Position numbers and translations under genes: made by a program. Positions 1-11,397 of a stretch of 64,000 bases of DNA are shown piece after piece. The DNA comes from an uncultured Roseburia sp. (GTDB taxonomy: Bacteria > Bacillota > Clostridia > Lachnospirales > Lachnospiraceae), in assembly GCA_947062675.1 (NCBI GenBank), contig CAMSQM010000009.1:1-64000 (forward strand), read 5' to 3'. The notes beneath the pieces are model-generated. The model saw nothing but the letters and a program-made list of their open reading frames with translations, was not told where the DNA came from and searched no databases. The stretch's first letter is position 1, and the number at the start of each line of letters is the position of its first letter.

Positions 1-1
1 G

Positions 2-97
2 GAGGTTTTACCGAACCTGAGAGAGATAGAAAGTTTTAAAAAGGAACTGTTGGAGATTGTTGTAGATGTAAAAGAATTTCTTCCGGATGCAGGGTGA
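2..97 (+). CDS. 3' end of an unidentified gene
   Basis: Only the last 31 codons of a reading frame that enters from the left edge are present, ending in TGA at 95-97. The tail is charged and probably helical (about seven Glu/Asp and six Lys/Arg), ending in the residues FLPDAG. No family can be named from so short a piece. It is on the same strand as uvrB, but an SOS-like operator and a leader of about 200 bases separate them, so the two are probably transcribed separately. The frame could be chance, although codon use looks ordinary. Confidence 0.45.
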   Translation, partial: EVLPNLREIESFKKELLEIVVDVKEFLPDAG

Positions 98-111
98 CAG
101 AAAGGATAAAA

Positions 112-125
112 AGAACAAAAGTTCG
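112..125. promoter_or_regulatory. SOS (LexA/DinR) box upstream of uvrB-uvrA
   Basis: The sequence AGAACAAAAGTTCG matches the Gram-positive LexA operator CGAAC-N4-GTTCG at every fixed position but the first. In Bacillus uvrB-uvrA is a classic LexA target, so the site fits the genes downstream. A weak extended -10 promoter (TATACA at 136-141, TGG-TAAGAT at 156-164) lies just after it. That promoter is a guess, so the exact geometry of repression is uncertain. Confidence 0.65.
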
Positions 126-245
126 ATTTTGCATCTATACAAATTTAACGATTTGTGGTAAGATAAAAAGGCTCTTTGGTGCTGCCACGTCCGTATGGAA
201 TTACAGAGGTGCGCCAAGTTGCAAAAACAGCAAATTGTGAACGGG

Positions 246-342
246 ATTCGTCGTGGGCCTGTTTTTCTCCAATTTGAGTAAATGCCACGACGAAAATAAA
301 ATGTTCCACGACGAATTTTTGCCTGACAGGCGTCTTTTTTTA
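246..342 (+). repeat. uvrB leader with one inverted and two direct copies of CCACGACGAA
   Basis: The leader holds TTCGTCGTGG at 247-256 and its exact complement CCACGACGAA twice, at 285-294 and 306-315. The first arm can pair with either later copy (10 bp), and the second pairing is followed directly by five T. A compact GCCTGACAGGC hairpin (321-331) followed by a T run comes next. The uvrB ribosome binding site is at about 353-359. The arrangement resembles two mutually exclusive hairpins. Confidence 0.5.
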
Positions 343-366
343 CTATGAAATCAGAGGTGAGCATTT

Positions 367-2367
367 GTGCAAAATGAACAAAAAATCTTCGAACTTCACA
401 GCGAATACAATCCCACCGGCGACCAGCCCCAGGCCATAGAAGCCTTGGTCAATGGGTTCCGGGAAGGCAATCAATTCCAGACTTTACTGGGTGTTACGGG
501 CTCCGGCAAGACCTTTACCATGGCCAACGTGATCGCACAGCTTAACAAGCCGACTTTGGTAATAGCGCACAATAAGACATTAGCGGCACAGCTCTATGGT
601 GAGTTCAAAGAGTATTTTCCAAGTAATGCGGTAGAATACTTTGTCTCCTACTACGATTATTACCAGCCTGAAGCGTATGTCCCCCAGTCTGACACCTACA
701 TTGCGAAGGATTCCGCCGTCAATGAGGAGATTGACAAGCTCCGCCTCTCCGCCACGGCGGCGCTGGTGGAGCGCAGGGACGTGATAGTGATCGCTTCTGT
801 CTCCTGTATTTACGGTCTGGGAAGTCCGGACGATTATCTGAACATGATGGTTTCCCTCCGGCCGGGAATGGAGAAGGAACGCGACGAGGTGATCCGGGCG
901 CTGATTGATGTCCAGTATACGCGCAATGAGATGGATTTTCACCGCGGTACTTTCCGCGTGCGCGGGGATGTGCTGGAGATTTTTCCGGCGAACTTTGGGG
1001 ATACGGCGGTGCGGGTGGAATTTTTTGGAGATGAGATTGACCGGATTACCGAGATCGATGTGCTGACGGGAGAAATAAAGTGCAGGCTGGAGCATTTTGC
1101 CGTGTTTCCGGCGTCCCACTATGTTGTGCCGCAGGAGAAGATTTTGAAAGCCTGTACGAACATCGAGGCGGAGCTGGAGGAGCGGGTCCGTTTTTTCAAA
1201 GGGGAGGACAAGCTTCTGGAGGCGCAGCGGATTGCGGAGCGCACGAATTTTGACATTGAAATGCTCAGGGAAACAGGGTTCTGCAGCGGTATTGAGAATT
1301 ATTCCAGGCATCTGGCGGGCCTGCCGGCCGGCGCGACGCCGCACACGCTGATGGATTATTTCAGGGATGATTATCTGATCATCGTGGATGAGTCCCATAT
1401 TACAATCCCGCAGGTGCGGGGAATGTACGCGGGAGACCAGTCAAGGAAAACAACACTTGTGGATTACGGGTTCCGTCTTCCGTCCGCGAAGGACAACCGT
1501 CCCCTGAATTTCGGGGAGTTCGAGAGTAAGATAGATCAGATGCTGTTTGTCTCTGCGACGCCGAATGTTTATGAGAAAGAGCATGAGCTGCTGCGCACGG
1601 AGCAGATTATCCGGCCGACCGGTCTGCTTGACCCCGAAGTCCTGGTGCGGCCGGTGGAGGGGCAGGTCGATGATCTGATCAGTGAGGTCAACCGCGAGAC
1701 GGCAAAGCATAATAAGGTGCTGATCACGACACTGACAAAAAAAATGGCGGAAGATCTGACAGATTACATGCGGGAAGTCGGGATCCGTGTTAAATATCTG
1801 CACTCGGATATTGATACGCTGGAGCGGGCGGAGATTATAAGAGATCTGCGGCTGGATGTGTTTGACGTTCTTGTGGGCATCAATCTTCTGCGCGAGGGGC
1901 TGGATATTCCGGAGATCACGCTTGTGGCGATTCTCGACGCGGATAAGGAAGGGTTTCTGCGATCCGCGACATCGCTGATCCAGACAATCGGCCGTGCGGC
2001 CCGCAACAGTGACGGACATGTGATCATGTACGCGGACAATATCACCGACTCCATGCGCATCGCGCTCGACGAGACGAAGCGGCGCCGTGCGATCCAGCAG
2101 GAGTATAACAGGGTTCACGGCATCACGCCGAAGACGATCGAAAAGTCCGTCCGGGAGCTGATCAGTGTCTCGAAGAAGGTCGCGAAAGAGGAGATGAATT
2201 TCCGCAGGGATCCGGAATCCATGAACAAAGACGAGCTGACAAAGCTGATTGCGGATATCAGGAAGCAGATGCAGAAGGCGGCGGCGGATCTGAATTTTGA
2301 GGTGGCGGCGGAATATCGCGATAAAATGACTGAACTGAAAAATATGCTGCGTGATCTCGACGCATAA
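367..2367 (+). CDS. uvrB: UvrABC system protein B (UvrB)
   Basis: Damage-verifying helicase-like subunit of nucleotide excision repair. It is loaded by UvrA, opens DNA at the lesion and recruits UvrC. The 666 residues are the normal length. Visible motifs are Walker A GVTGSGKT (42-49), the tyrosine-rich beta-hairpin [10 protein letters not shown] near residue 95-105, DESH in motif II, SATP in motif III, and a C-terminal UVR helical hairpin (about 625-660) that contacts UvrC. Start is GTG at 367 with an AGAGGTGA site seven bases upstream. uvrA follows after 12 bases, so the two form an operon, probably SOS-induced through the box at 112-125. Confidence 0.98.
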   Translation: MQNEQKIFELHSEYNPTGDQPQAIEALVNGFREGNQFQTLLGVTGSGKTFTMANVIAQLNKPTLVIAHNKTLAAQLYGEFKEYFPSNAVEYFVSYYDYYQPEAYVPQSDTYIAKDSAVNEEIDKLRLSATAALVERRDVIVIASVSCIYGLGSPDDYLNMMVSLRPGMEKERDEVIRALIDVQYTRNEMDFHRGTFRVRGDVLEIFPANFGDTAVRVEFFGDEIDRITEIDVLTGEIKCRLEHFAVFPASHYVVPQEKILKACTNIEAELEERVRFFKGEDKLLEAQRIAERTNFDIEMLRETGFCSGIENYSRHLAGLPAGATPHTLMDYFRDDYLIIVDESHITIPQVRGMYAGDQSRKTTLVDYGFRLPSAKDNRPLNFGEFESKIDQMLFVSATPNVYEKEHELLRTEQIIRPTGLLDPEVLVRPVEGQVDDLISEVNRETAKHNKVLITTLTKKMAEDLTDYMREVGIRVKYLHSDIDTLERAEIIRDLRLDVFDVLVGINLLREGLDIPEITLVAILDADKEGFLRSATSLIQTIGRAARNSDGHVIMYADNITDSMRIALDETKRRRAIQQEYNRVHGITPKTIEKSVRELISVSKKVAKEEMNFRRDPESMNKDELTKLIADIRKQMQKAAADLNFEVAAEYRDKMTELKNMLRDLDA

Positions 2368-2379
2368 TGGAGGAGTGTT

Positions 2380-5223
2380 ATGGCAAAATCAACCGAGCGA
2401 AAATACATTAAAATCAGGGGCGCCAGTGAACACAATTTAAAAAATATTGATGTGGACATTCCCAGAGATGAGTTTGTGGTTCTGACAGGGCTTTCCGGTT
2501 CCGGTAAATCTTCCCTTGCATTTGACACAATCTACGCGGAAGGGCAGCGGCGGTATATGGAATCGCTGTCATCTTATGCGCGACAGTTTCTGGGGCAGAT
2601 GGAGAAGCCGAATGTGGAGAAAATCGAGGGACTGTCCCCGGCAATTTCCATCGATCAGAAATCGACGAACCGGAACCCGCGCTCAACGGTTGGAACCGTC
2701 ACGGAGATTTACGACTACTTTCGCCTTCTGTATGCGAGAATCGGGATTCCGCACTGCCCGAAATGCGGCAGAGAGATTAAGAAGCAGTCGGTGGACCAGA
2801 TGGTAGATCAGATTCTGGAGCTGCCGGAGCGCACCCGCATCCAGCTGCTGGCGCCGGTGGTGAGAGGGCGCAAGGGAGAGCACCAGAAGCTGTTCGAGCA
2901 GGCGAAGCGGAGCGGCTATGTGCGCGTGATAGTGGACGGTAATATGTACGAGTTGTCGGAGGAGATAAAGCCAGATAAGAACAAAAAGCATAATATCGAG
3001 ATTGTCGTGGACCGCCTGATGGTGAAAGAGGGAATTGAAAAGCGCCTGACAGATTCGATTGAGAGTGTGCTGGAGCTGGCGGGCGGAATGATGACGGTGG
3101 ATGTGGTGGACGGGGAGCCGATTCAGTTCTCGGAGAGTTTTTCCTGTCCTGACTGCGGAATCAGCGTCGATGAGATTGAGCCGAGGAGTTTTTCGTTTAA
3201 CAATCCCTTCGGGGCCTGCCCGACCTGCTTCGGACTGGGATATAAGATGGAGTTTGATGAGGAGCTGATGATTCCGGATAAGAGCCTGTCGATTGCGGAG
3301 GGGGCGATACAGGTGATGGGCTGGCAGTCCTGCACCGAGCCGTCGAGTTTTGCCCATGCCATTCTGAAGGCCCTGACGGAGGAATATCACTTTTCGCTGG
3401 AGACGCCCTACGGGGAATACCCGGAAGAAATCCGCCGTGTTCTTATTTACGGCACGGACGGAAAAGAGCTGAAAGTGCATTATAAGGGTATGCGCGGCGA
3501 GGGTGTGTACGATGTGGCGTTTGAAGGACTTCTCAGAAATGTACAGCGCAAGTACCGGGAGACGTCCTCTGAGGTGATGAAACAGGAATATGAACAGTTT
3601 ATGCGCATTACGCCCTGTGACACATGCAAAGGGCAGCGGCTGAAAAAGGAGTCGCTGGCGGTGACGGTCAGTGACAAAAACATTTATGAGATGACGTCCA
3701 TGTCCGTGAGGAACCTGAAGAACTTTGTGGACAATGATATGGGACTGACCCGCCAGCAGCACCTGATCGGAGATCAGATTATAAGGGAAATCCGGGCGCG
3801 CGTGGGATTTCTGAATGAGGTCGGGCTGGATTATCTCTCCCTCTCCAGGGCGACCGGGTCGCTTTCCGGCGGAGAAGCACAGCGCATCCGGCTGGCGACG
3901 CAGATCGGTTCCGGGCTGGTGGGGGTGGCCTATATCCTGGACGAGCCGTCGATCGGGCTGCACCAGCGGGATAATGATAAGCTGCTGAACGCGCTGAAAA
4001 ACCTCAAAGATCTGGGGAACACGCTGATCGTAGTGGAACACGACGAAGATACGATGTTTGCGGCGGATTATATAGTAGATATCGGCCCGGGAGCAGGTTC
4101 CCACGGGGGTCTGGTCGTCGCCTGCGGGAGTGCCCGGGATATCATGGAAAATGAGAATTCCGTCACGGGCGCTTATCTGAGCGGAAGAATCCGGATTCCC
4201 GTGCCGGAGGAGCGAAGGAAGCCGTCCGGGTATCTGACTATCCGGGGGGCCAGGGAAAATAATCTGAAGAACATCAGCGTAAAAATTCCACTGGGCATTA
4301 TGACCTGCATTACAGGTGTTTCCGGTTCGGGAAAGAGTTCGCTTACCAATGAGATTCTCTACAAACGCCTGGCCAGGGATCTGAACCGCGCCCGCTGCAT
4401 TCCCGGAGCGCACGCGGATATTCTCGGGATTGATCAGCTGGACAAGGTAATTGATATTGATCAGTCGCCAATCGGCCGGACGCCGCGCTCGAATCCGGCG
4501 ACCTACACCGGCGTGTTCGATATGATCCGTGACCTTTTTGCCGCCACGCCGGATGCCAAGGCGAAAGGATATAAAAAAGGGCGCTTCAGCTTCAATGTAA
4601 AAGGAGGCCGCTGTGAGGCCTGTTCCGGGGACGGGATTATCAAGATTGAGATGCACTTTCTGCCGGACGTCTACGTTCCCTGTGAGGTCTGTGAGGGAAA
4701 GCGCTACAACCGGGAGACGCTCGAGGTGAGATATAAGGGAAAGAGCATCTATGACGTGCTGGACATGACGGTGGAGGAAGCGCTGGAATTTTTCGAAAAT
4801 GTGCCGACAATACATCGCAGGATTCAGACGCTTTATGATGTCGGATTATCATATGTGAAGCTGGGGCAGCCGTCGACCGAACTTTCCGGCGGAGAGGCGC
4901 AGCGGATCAAGCTTGCGACCGAGCTCTCGAAGCGCAGTACCGGAAAGACAATCTATATTCTGGACGAGCCGACAACCGGGCTGCACTTTGCAGATGTTCA
5001 TAAGCTGATTGAGATCCTGCGCCGGCTGTCCGAGGGCGGCAACACGGTAGTGGTGATCGAACACAATCTGGACGTGATCAAAACGGCGGATTACATTATT
5101 GATATGGGGCCTGAGGGCGGAGACGGAGGCGGAACAGTGATCGCACAGGGGACACCGGAACAGGTGGCGGAGATACCGGGATCGTACACGGGGCTCTATA
5201 TAAAAAAATGTCTGAAAAAATAG
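2380..5223 (+). CDS. uvrA: UvrABC system protein A (UvrA)
   Basis: ATPase that scans DNA for bulky lesions as a dimer and delivers UvrB. Its 947 residues hold two ABC cassettes. The first has Walker [10 protein letters not shown] (37-45) and signature [12 protein letters not shown]. The second has GVSGSGKSS near residue 650, signature [12 protein letters not shown] and Walker [11 protein letters not shown]. Zinc-binding cysteine modules are seen at CPKCG (about 127) and at CEAC...CEVC (about 745-770), the second being the zinc finger needed for damage recognition. The ATG at 2380 has a GGAGG site. It is translated just after uvrB. Confidence 0.98.
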   Translation: MAKSTERKYIKIRGASEHNLKNIDVDIPRDEFVVLTGLSGSGKSSLAFDTIYAEGQRRYMESLSSYARQFLGQMEKPNVEKIEGLSPAISIDQKSTNRNPRSTVGTVTEIYDYFRLLYARIGIPHCPKCGREIKKQSVDQMVDQILELPERTRIQLLAPVVRGRKGEHQKLFEQAKRSGYVRVIVDGNMYELSEEIKPDKNKKHNIEIVVDRLMVKEGIEKRLTDSIESVLELAGGMMTVDVVDGEPIQFSESFSCPDCGISVDEIEPRSFSFNNPFGACPTCFGLGYKMEFDEELMIPDKSLSIAEGAIQVMGWQSCTEPSSFAHAILKALTEEYHFSLETPYGEYPEEIRRVLIYGTDGKELKVHYKGMRGEGVYDVAFEGLLRNVQRKYRETSSEVMKQEYEQFMRITPCDTCKGQRLKKESLAVTVSDKNIYEMTSMSVRNLKNFVDNDMGLTRQQHLIGDQIIREIRARVGFLNEVGLDYLSLSRATGSLSGGEAQRIRLATQIGSGLVGVAYILDEPSIGLHQRDNDKLLNALKNLKDLGNTLIVVEHDEDTMFAADYIVDIGPGAGSHGGLVVACGSARDIMENENSVTGAYLSGRIRIPVPEERRKPSGYLTIRGARENNLKNISVKIPLGIMTCITGVSGSGKSSLTNEILYKRLARDLNRARCIPGAHADILGIDQLDKVIDIDQSPIGRTPRSNPATYTGVFDMIRDLFAATPDAKAKGYKKGRFSFNVKGGRCEACSGDGIIKIEMHFLPDVYVPCEVCEGKRYNRETLEVRYKGKSIYDVLDMTVEEALEFFENVPTIHRRIQTLYDVGLSYVKLGQPSTELSGGEAQRIKLATELSKRSTGKTIYILDEPTTGLHFADVHKLIEILRRLSEGGNTVVVIEHNLDVIKTADYIIDMGPEGGDGGGTVIAQGTPEQVAEIPGSYTGLYIKKCLKK

Positions 5224-5300
5224 CCGGGACGGAAAAAGACGATCTCCGCCGGAAAAAGAAGCGGAGAGACTTTGCATGCAGGGGCAGCCGGAATAAAAAA

Positions 5301-5381
5301 CGGCAGGCCGCAGTGTGACTGCAGTCTGCCGGATGGGATCCTGGGGAGTGCTTTCCGGAATCACGCAGGTCCCGGAAAGCA
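5301..5381. terminator. Tandem stem-loops after uvrA
   Basis: Two hairpins lie about 80 and 130 bases after the uvrA stop (5301-5331 and 5349-5381). Neither has a good T run on the plus strand. They may stabilise the 3' end or terminate transcription inefficiently. The first has a T6 run only in the minus direction, where no gene is present to use it. Confidence 0.35.
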
Positions 5382-5558
5382 TGAGTTATGAAAAATATAC
5401 TGCCAGCCGGTTATTCCGTCTGGTTTTGTGGTACATCTGAAATATAGCGCGCGAATGTGACGGCCATGTGTCTAATATATGAAAAATATCTGACTTTCAT
5501 TTAAAAATGAAGAAATTCTTATTTTTTGTAAAAATACTCTGCGGGCAAAAAAAATCCT

Positions 5559-5586
5559 TTGAAAAATCCCAGTTTTTGTATATAAT
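5559..5586 (+). promoter_or_regulatory. Sigma-A promoter of mbl-flagellar operon
   Basis: TTGAAA (5559-5564), 16-base spacer, TATAAT (5581-5586). Transcription would start near 5593, about 150 bases before the mbl start. Confidence 0.7.
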
Positions 5587-5739
5587 GGGACTGTATATGT
5601 AAAAATATGTTTAAATGCGTTTCTATGCCCGTATGGTCATGGAAACTTTTTCCGGTGGAGCGCCGGGCCGGCGGGATCCGGCGGTGCTCCCGTATAGATG
5701 GATGATTTCGCAGAGAGAATGAAAGGGGCAGATGAGAAG

Positions 5740-6735
<996 letters not shown>

Positions 6736-6875
6736 GCATTCCGGCATTTTTGCCGATATAGATTTTGGAATCTATTTGTATTTTGGAACAGACTGGATAA
6801 ATGCCGCCCGGACCGCGCTGTGCGGTATTTCCGTCAGGACGGGCGGATTCCCGGACAGGGAAAAGGAGCAGATTT

Positions 6876-7670
6876 ATGGTAAAAGGTTTGTATACAGCGT
6901 ATACAGGAATGATTAACGAGCAGAGAAGGCTGGATATTCTTTCCAATAATCTGGCGAACGCCGATACGAACGGCTATAAGAAGGAAGGCACGACCTCCCG
7001 CACCTTTGCGGATGAGATTGCGATCAGGATCAAAGATTCTTCCGTGCATAAAATACCCCAGGCGCTCGGCGGCATGAGCATGGGTGTTCACATCGGTCAG
7101 ACATACACTGATTACGATCAGGGAAGCTTTAAGGTGACGGATAATCAGACGGATTTCGCCATTGCCGGAGAGGGCTTTTTTGCCATTGCCTATACGGACA
7201 AGGCGGGAAACACGTCTGTCAAATATACCAGGGACGGGGCTTTTATTATCAATACACAGGGTTATCTGGTGACAAAGGACGGTGATTTTGTGCTGAACCG
7301 TGACGGCGCCATGAACGGGAATCCGGGCGCGCGGATCCAGGTAGACCCGACGCAGAAGATTATCGTTGATGAGACGGGCGCGATCTATCAGAACGACCAG
7401 CTGGTCGGACAGATCGGCACGGTGGATTTTGAGAATTACGACTACCTGGCGAAGTTCGGGGAGAACCTATATGATATGGTGGACGGCGGCGTGCGGATTG
7501 CTTCCGATGCGAAGGTGGAGCAGGGGCTGCTCGAGGCTTCCAACGTCAATGTCGTCTCCGAGATGGTTAATATGATTACCATTTCAAGAGCATATCAGGC
7601 GGGGCAGAAGGTCATCAATGCGATCGATGAGACGCTCGATAAGGCAGTGAATCAGGTGGGCAAAGTATAA
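6876..7670 (+). CDS. flhO: Flagellar basal-body rod protein, FlhO/FlgF-like
   Basis: Axial protein of the flagellar rod or proximal hook, exported by the flagellar type III apparatus. The N-terminus (MVKGLYTAYTGM...LDILSNNLANADTNGYK) and the C-terminus (EMVNMITISRAYQAGQKVI) are the paired coiled-coil ends of the FlgE/F/G family, with the variable domain between. 264 residues from ATG 6876, which has an AAAAGGAG site; longer in-frame extensions upstream lack such a site. The next gene is a paralogue, and the rod-binding gene follows. Confidence 0.88.
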   Translation: MVKGLYTAYTGMINEQRRLDILSNNLANADTNGYKKEGTTSRTFADEIAIRIKDSSVHKIPQALGGMSMGVHIGQTYTDYDQGSFKVTDNQTDFAIAGEGFFAIAYTDKAGNTSVKYTRDGAFIINTQGYLVTKDGDFVLNRDGAMNGNPGARIQVDPTQKIIVDETGAIYQNDQLVGQIGTVDFENYDYLAKFGENLYDMVDGGVRIASDAKVEQGLLEASNVNVVSEMVNMITISRAYQAGQKVINAIDETLDKAVNQVGKV

Positions 7671-7751
7671 AAGTATAAATAAAAGAGATCCGCGGCCGCG
7701 GTTTTAAGCGCGGACGGCGGAACGGCAGACAGCACAGACGGAGGTTTCTAT

Positions 7752-8570
7752 ATGGTAAGATCACTGTACACTGCGGCAACCGGAATGATTGCGCAGCAGC
7801 AGAATGTAGACAATATTTCAAATAATCTGGCAAATGTCAATACGATCGGATACAAGCAGCAGAAGACGGAGTTTAAGTCGCTGCTTTACCAGACAATTCA
7901 GACAAGGACGACAACGGCGAACGGCGAGGATAAGCCGATTTCGGCGCAGGTGGGACTTGGCACGAGAGTGGCTTCCAATACATCGGTTTATACCCAGGGG
8001 CCGATGCTGGCCAGCGAGAGCATCTCGGATTTTGCCATTGTCGGTTCCGGTTTTTTTGCGGTGCGCGGCGCGGACGGCGAGACCTATTATACCAGGGCGG
8101 GCAGTTTTGTCTGGGCAGTCGGTGCGAACGGGGCCCTGACGCTCGCGACATCAGACGGTTATCCGGTGCTTGGCACGAACGGCAATCCGATCACGCTTCC
8201 GGCGAATGTGACGCCCGATTCCGTGGTAGTCGGTTCGGACGGCAGTCTCGGTTATGTGACGGCTGAGGGAACCTATACGGATATGAACCAGAGCTTTGCG
8301 CTCTATCAGTTTAACAATCCCGGCGGTCTCGAAAAAGTGGGGGATAATCTTCTGGCGGAGTCGGCAGCGTCCGGCGTGGCGATGAATGAGGCTACCACTC
8401 AGGGGCTGATCCCGAGCCAGATCCGTCAGAAATATCTGGAGGGTTCCAACGTACAGGTTGCAGATGAGATGGTAAACATGATTATTGCCCAGCGCGCCTA
8501 TCAGCTGAATTCCAAGGCGATCACGACATCTGATGAGATGCTTGAGCAGGCCAATAATCTGAAACGGTAA
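7752..8570 (+). CDS. flhP: Flagellar distal-rod protein, FlhP/FlgG-like
   Basis: 272-residue paralogue of the previous gene. The N-terminus (MVRSLYTAATGM...NVDNISNNLANVNTIGYK) and C-terminus (LEGSNVQVADEMVNMIIAQRAYQLNSK, given here as landmarks from separate helices) follow the FlgG pattern closely, including the GSNV motif before the last helix. A GGAGG site precedes ATG 7752. It assembles with the FlhO-like subunit into the drive shaft between the basal body and the hook. The 81-base gap before it holds a CCGCGG-rich palindrome of unknown meaning. Confidence 0.88.
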   Translation: MVRSLYTAATGMIAQQQNVDNISNNLANVNTIGYKQQKTEFKSLLYQTIQTRTTTANGEDKPISAQVGLGTRVASNTSVYTQGPMLASESISDFAIVGSGFFAVRGADGETYYTRAGSFVWAVGANGALTLATSDGYPVLGTNGNPITLPANVTPDSVVVGSDGSLGYVTAEGTYTDMNQSFALYQFNNPGGLEKVGDNLLAESAASGVAMNEATTQGLIPSQIRQKYLEGSNVQVADEMVNMIIAQRAYQLNSKAITTSDEMLEQANNLKR

Positions 8571-8620
8571 TCGTTGAAAATAGTGCAGGATAAGGAATCA
8601 CAGAAGGGAAGGCAGATACT

Positions 8621-8977
8621 ATGAGCATGTCAGTGGATTATATGTCGTCACTCACAGATGTGATGCGAAACAATGCATCTGCGAACACATCGGAGCTGAA
8701 AAGCTCGCTGAGCGGGATTTCTTCTGAATCGACAGACGAAGAGCTTCTGCAGGTCTGTAAGGATTTTGAGTCCTATTTTGTCGAGGAGATCTTAAAAGAA
8801 GTAAAAGAAAATATGGTTCCCAAAGAAGAAGATGAGGATTCTTCGCTGTCCACACTGCGGGATTTTCATATGGACAGTGTGATGGAAATGGTCGCGGATG
8901 AAATGGTGGATGAGGTCGCGACAGGCTTTACCCAGCAGCTGTTTGAGCAGATGAAGCGGAATTATAATATTTCATAA
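8621..8977 (+). CDS. Rod-binding protein (FlgJ N-terminal domain)
   Basis: 118-residue protein matching the rod-scaffold half of FlgJ: a low-complexity Ser/Asn N-terminus, then helices with the pattern CKDFESYFVEEILK...and FTQQLFEQMKRNY. It lacks the muramidase domain found in proteobacterial FlgJ, as is usual in Gram-positive bacteria. It probably caps and guides rod assembly of the two upstream gene products. It is the last gene of the operon, with a strong terminator 45 bases downstream. Confidence 0.75.
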   Translation: MSMSVDYMSSLTDVMRNNASANTSELKSSLSGISSESTDEELLQVCKDFESYFVEEILKEVKENMVPKEEDEDSSLSTLRDFHMDSVMEMVADEMVDEVATGFTQQLFEQMKRNYNIS

Positions 8978-9020
8978 AAGATTGCGGTACATATGATCAG
9001 ATAAAAGAGAAACGGGACAA

Positions 9021-9054
9021 AGAAGGGCTGTCGGGATAAACAGCCCTTCTTTTG
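9021..9054 (+). terminator. Terminator of the flagellar operon
   Basis: Perfect 11-bp stem AGAAGGGCTGT/ACAGCCCTTCT with an 8-base loop and TTTT. Confidence 0.85.
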
Positions 9055-9141
9055 CGCGGTGACGCGGGAGCGGGCTGCAGACGCATCTGTGTGCAGCGTC
9101 TGTGCAGGCGTATACAGTGCGGAATGTCAGGGGGACATATT

Positions 9142-11349
9142 TTGGAAAAGCTGTCAGGTTATGTGGAGCATATTATATACAGAAATGCGGATAACGGTTA
9201 TACGGTACTCAGTCTGGTGAGCGGGGAAGAGGAAGTTGTATGTGTAGGGGTGTTTTCCGCGATTGCGGAGGGAGAAACGATTGAGGCTTCCGGTGAGTAT
9301 ACGGAGCACCCCTCTTATGGCAGGCAGTTTAAGGTGGATCATTTTGAGGAGCGGATGCCGGAGGATACGGAGGCTATTGAGCGTTATCTGGGTTCCGGCG
9401 CAATAAAGGGAATCGGGCTGGCGCTTGCCGCCAGAATTGTGCGGCGCTTTCAGGCGGACACGTTTCGCATTATTGAAGAGGAGCCGGAACGTCTGGCTGA
9501 GATTAAGGGGATCAGCGAGCGGAAAGCCATGGAGATCGCGCATCAGGTCAATGAAAAAAGGGATCTGCGCCAGGCGATGATTTTTCTGCAGCAGTATGGT
9601 ATTACAATGAATCTGGCGGTCAGGGTCTATAAGGAATACGGGCAGGAGGTATACTCGATTGTGCGTGAAAATCCATACCGTCTCGCGGATGATATCGAGG
9701 GGGTGGGATTCCGCACGGCGGATGAGATTGCTGACAGGGTCGGGATTCGGCCGGATTCTGATTTCCGGGTCCGAAGCGGAATACTCTATGTACTGCAGCA
9801 GGCGGCGGGGGAAGGACACACATTTCTGCCGCAGGAGGATCTGACGGCGCGCAGCGGGCAGCTTCTGGGCGTGAATGCAGAGCAGATAGAAAAACAGTAT
9901 ATGGATCTCGCGATTGAGAGGAAGGTGATGCTCAAAAAGTCACCGGAAGGGAAGACACAGGTATACAGCGCGTCCTTTTACTATATGGAGGCGAATACGG
10001 CCGCGATGCTCAGGCAGCTGAATGTGGATTATGCCGTGTCTGAGAGCGAGATCAGCGGGCGCATCCGCGGTATTGAAAAACAGACGGGAATGGAGCTGGA
10101 TGACCTTCAGCGGACGGCTGTAAAAGAGGCGGTGCGCAAGGGGCTTCTGGTGATTACCGGAGGGCCGGGGACGGGAAAGACGACGACGATCAATACGATT
10201 ATCCGGTATTTTGAGCAGGAGGGGCTGGACATTTTTCTGGCTGCGCCGACAGGGCGGGCGGCAAAACGGATGAGCGAGACGACGGGGTTTCCGGCGCGGA
10301 CCATACACCGTATGCTGGAACCGGGCGGCATCACGGCAGACAGCGCGGGATTTGAGAAGAATGAGAAAAACCCGCTTGAAACGGACGTTCTGATTGTGGA
10401 TGAGATGTCCATGGTGGATATTTCCCTGATGCACTCCCTGCTGCGGGCGGTCGCGGTCGGGACAAGGCTGATACTGGTGGGGGACGAGAATCAGCTCCCC
10501 AGTGTGGGGCCGGGAAGCGTGCTCCGCGATATCATCCGTTCTCATGTCTGCAATACCGTGATGCTGACGAAGATTTTCCGCCAGGCGTCCACCAGCGATA
10601 TTATCGTAAATGCTCATAAAATTAATCGCGGCGAGCCAGTGAAGCCTGACAATAAAAGTATGGATTTTTTCTTCTTAAAACGCTATGACGCGGATGTGAT
10701 CATCAGCGTCGTCCTGCAGCTGATCAGCCGCAAACTGCCGAAATACGTGGAGGCGACGCCGTTTGATATTCAGGTCCTCACACCGATGAGAAAGGGACTG
10801 CTCGGAGTGGAGCGTTTAAACGGAATTCTGCAGCAATATTTAAACCCCCCGTCGAAGGATAAGGCGGAGCGGGAGCACGGCGGGACGGTGTTCCGCGAGG
10901 GGGATAAGGTGATGCAGATCCGGAACAATTACCAGCTGACCTGGGAGATCCGGACAAAACTCGGGATGTCCGTGGAAAAAGGAGCCGGGATTTTTAACGG
11001 GGATATGGGAATCATACGGGAGATCAGCGACTTTGCGGAACAGATGGTGGTGGAATTTGACGAGGGGCGCACGGTGGAATACCCGTATAAGCTTCTCGAT
11101 GAGCTGGAGCTGGCCTACGCCATCACAATCCATAAATCGCAGGGCAGCGAATATCCGGCGGTTGTGATCCCGCTTCTGAGCGGGCCGTCGATGCTGATGA
11201 ACCGCAATCTTTTGTATACGGCGGTGACGCGGGCCCGCAGATGTGTGACGCTGGTGGGAAATGAAGGGACATTTGACCAGATGATACAGAATACCTCACA
11301 GCAGAAGCGGTACAGCGGACTGTGTGAGAGGCTGAAGGAAAATATCTGA
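9142..11349 (+). CDS. recD2: RecD2-type 5'-3' DNA helicase (RecD/TraA family)
   Basis: Superfamily 1B helicase that acts without RecBC in Firmicutes and helps replication forks and repair. The N-terminal domain begins LSGYVEHIIYRNADNGYTV and is followed by tandem helix-hairpin-helix repeats (about 95-200). Walker A GGPGTGKTTT is near residue 339, Walker B LIVDEMSMVD near 415, and the C-terminal motifs ITIHKSQGSEYP and LLYTAVTRARR are intact. I chose TTG at 9142 (735 residues) because CAGGGGGA lies seven bases upstream and family members begin at this point; ATG 9124 and longer forms lack a site. Convergent with the ABC operon, sharing a terminator. Confidence 0.92.
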   Translation: MEKLSGYVEHIIYRNADNGYTVLSLVSGEEEVVCVGVFSAIAEGETIEASGEYTEHPSYGRQFKVDHFEERMPEDTEAIERYLGSGAIKGIGLALAARIVRRFQADTFRIIEEEPERLAEIKGISERKAMEIAHQVNEKRDLRQAMIFLQQYGITMNLAVRVYKEYGQEVYSIVRENPYRLADDIEGVGFRTADEIADRVGIRPDSDFRVRSGILYVLQQAAGEGHTFLPQEDLTARSGQLLGVNAEQIEKQYMDLAIERKVMLKKSPEGKTQVYSASFYYMEANTAAMLRQLNVDYAVSESEISGRIRGIEKQTGMELDDLQRTAVKEAVRKGLLVITGGPGTGKTTTINTIIRYFEQEGLDIFLAAPTGRAAKRMSETTGFPARTIHRMLEPGGITADSAGFEKNEKNPLETDVLIVDEMSMVDISLMHSLLRAVAVGTRLILVGDENQLPSVGPGSVLRDIIRSHVCNTVMLTKIFRQASTSDIIVNAHKINRGEPVKPDNKSMDFFFLKRYDADVIISVVLQLISRKLPKYVEATPFDIQVLTPMRKGLLGVERLNGILQQYLNPPSKDKAEREHGGTVFREGDKVMQIRNNYQLTWEIRTKLGMSVEKGAGIFNGDMGIIREISDFAEQMVVEFDEGRTVEYPYKLLDELELAYAITIHKSQGSEYPAVVIPLLSGPSMLMNRNLLYTAVTRARRCVTLVGNEGTFDQMIQNTSQQKRYSGLCERLKENI

Positions 11350-11354
11350 AAAAC

Positions 11355-11385
11355 AAAAGCGCCGGATTGCTGGTCCGGCGCTTTT
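11355..11385. terminator. Bidirectional terminator, recD2 and ABC operon
   Basis: Perfect 12-bp stem AAAAGCGCCGGA/TCCGGCGCTTTT with a 7-base loop. It carries A and T runs on both sides, so it serves both convergent units. Confidence 0.88.
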
Positions 11386-11397
11386 GATATAGATAAA

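Larger units (their letters stand above)
5224..5739. other. Intergenic region between uvrA and mbl
   Basis: No convincing gene. Two strong stem-loops follow uvrA: CGGCAG...CTGCCG at 5301-5331, which on the minus strand would be followed by six T, and a 10-bp perfect stem TGCTTTCCGG/CCGGAAAGCA (5349-5358 with 5372-5381). The rest is A/T-rich and ends in the mbl promoter at 5559-5586. Confidence 0.5.

Noticed and set aside
2683-4815. 710-residue open frame antisense to uvrA
   Set aside because: It is the shadow of the GC-biased third codon position of uvrA, is rich in His/Arg/Leu and has no ribosome site.
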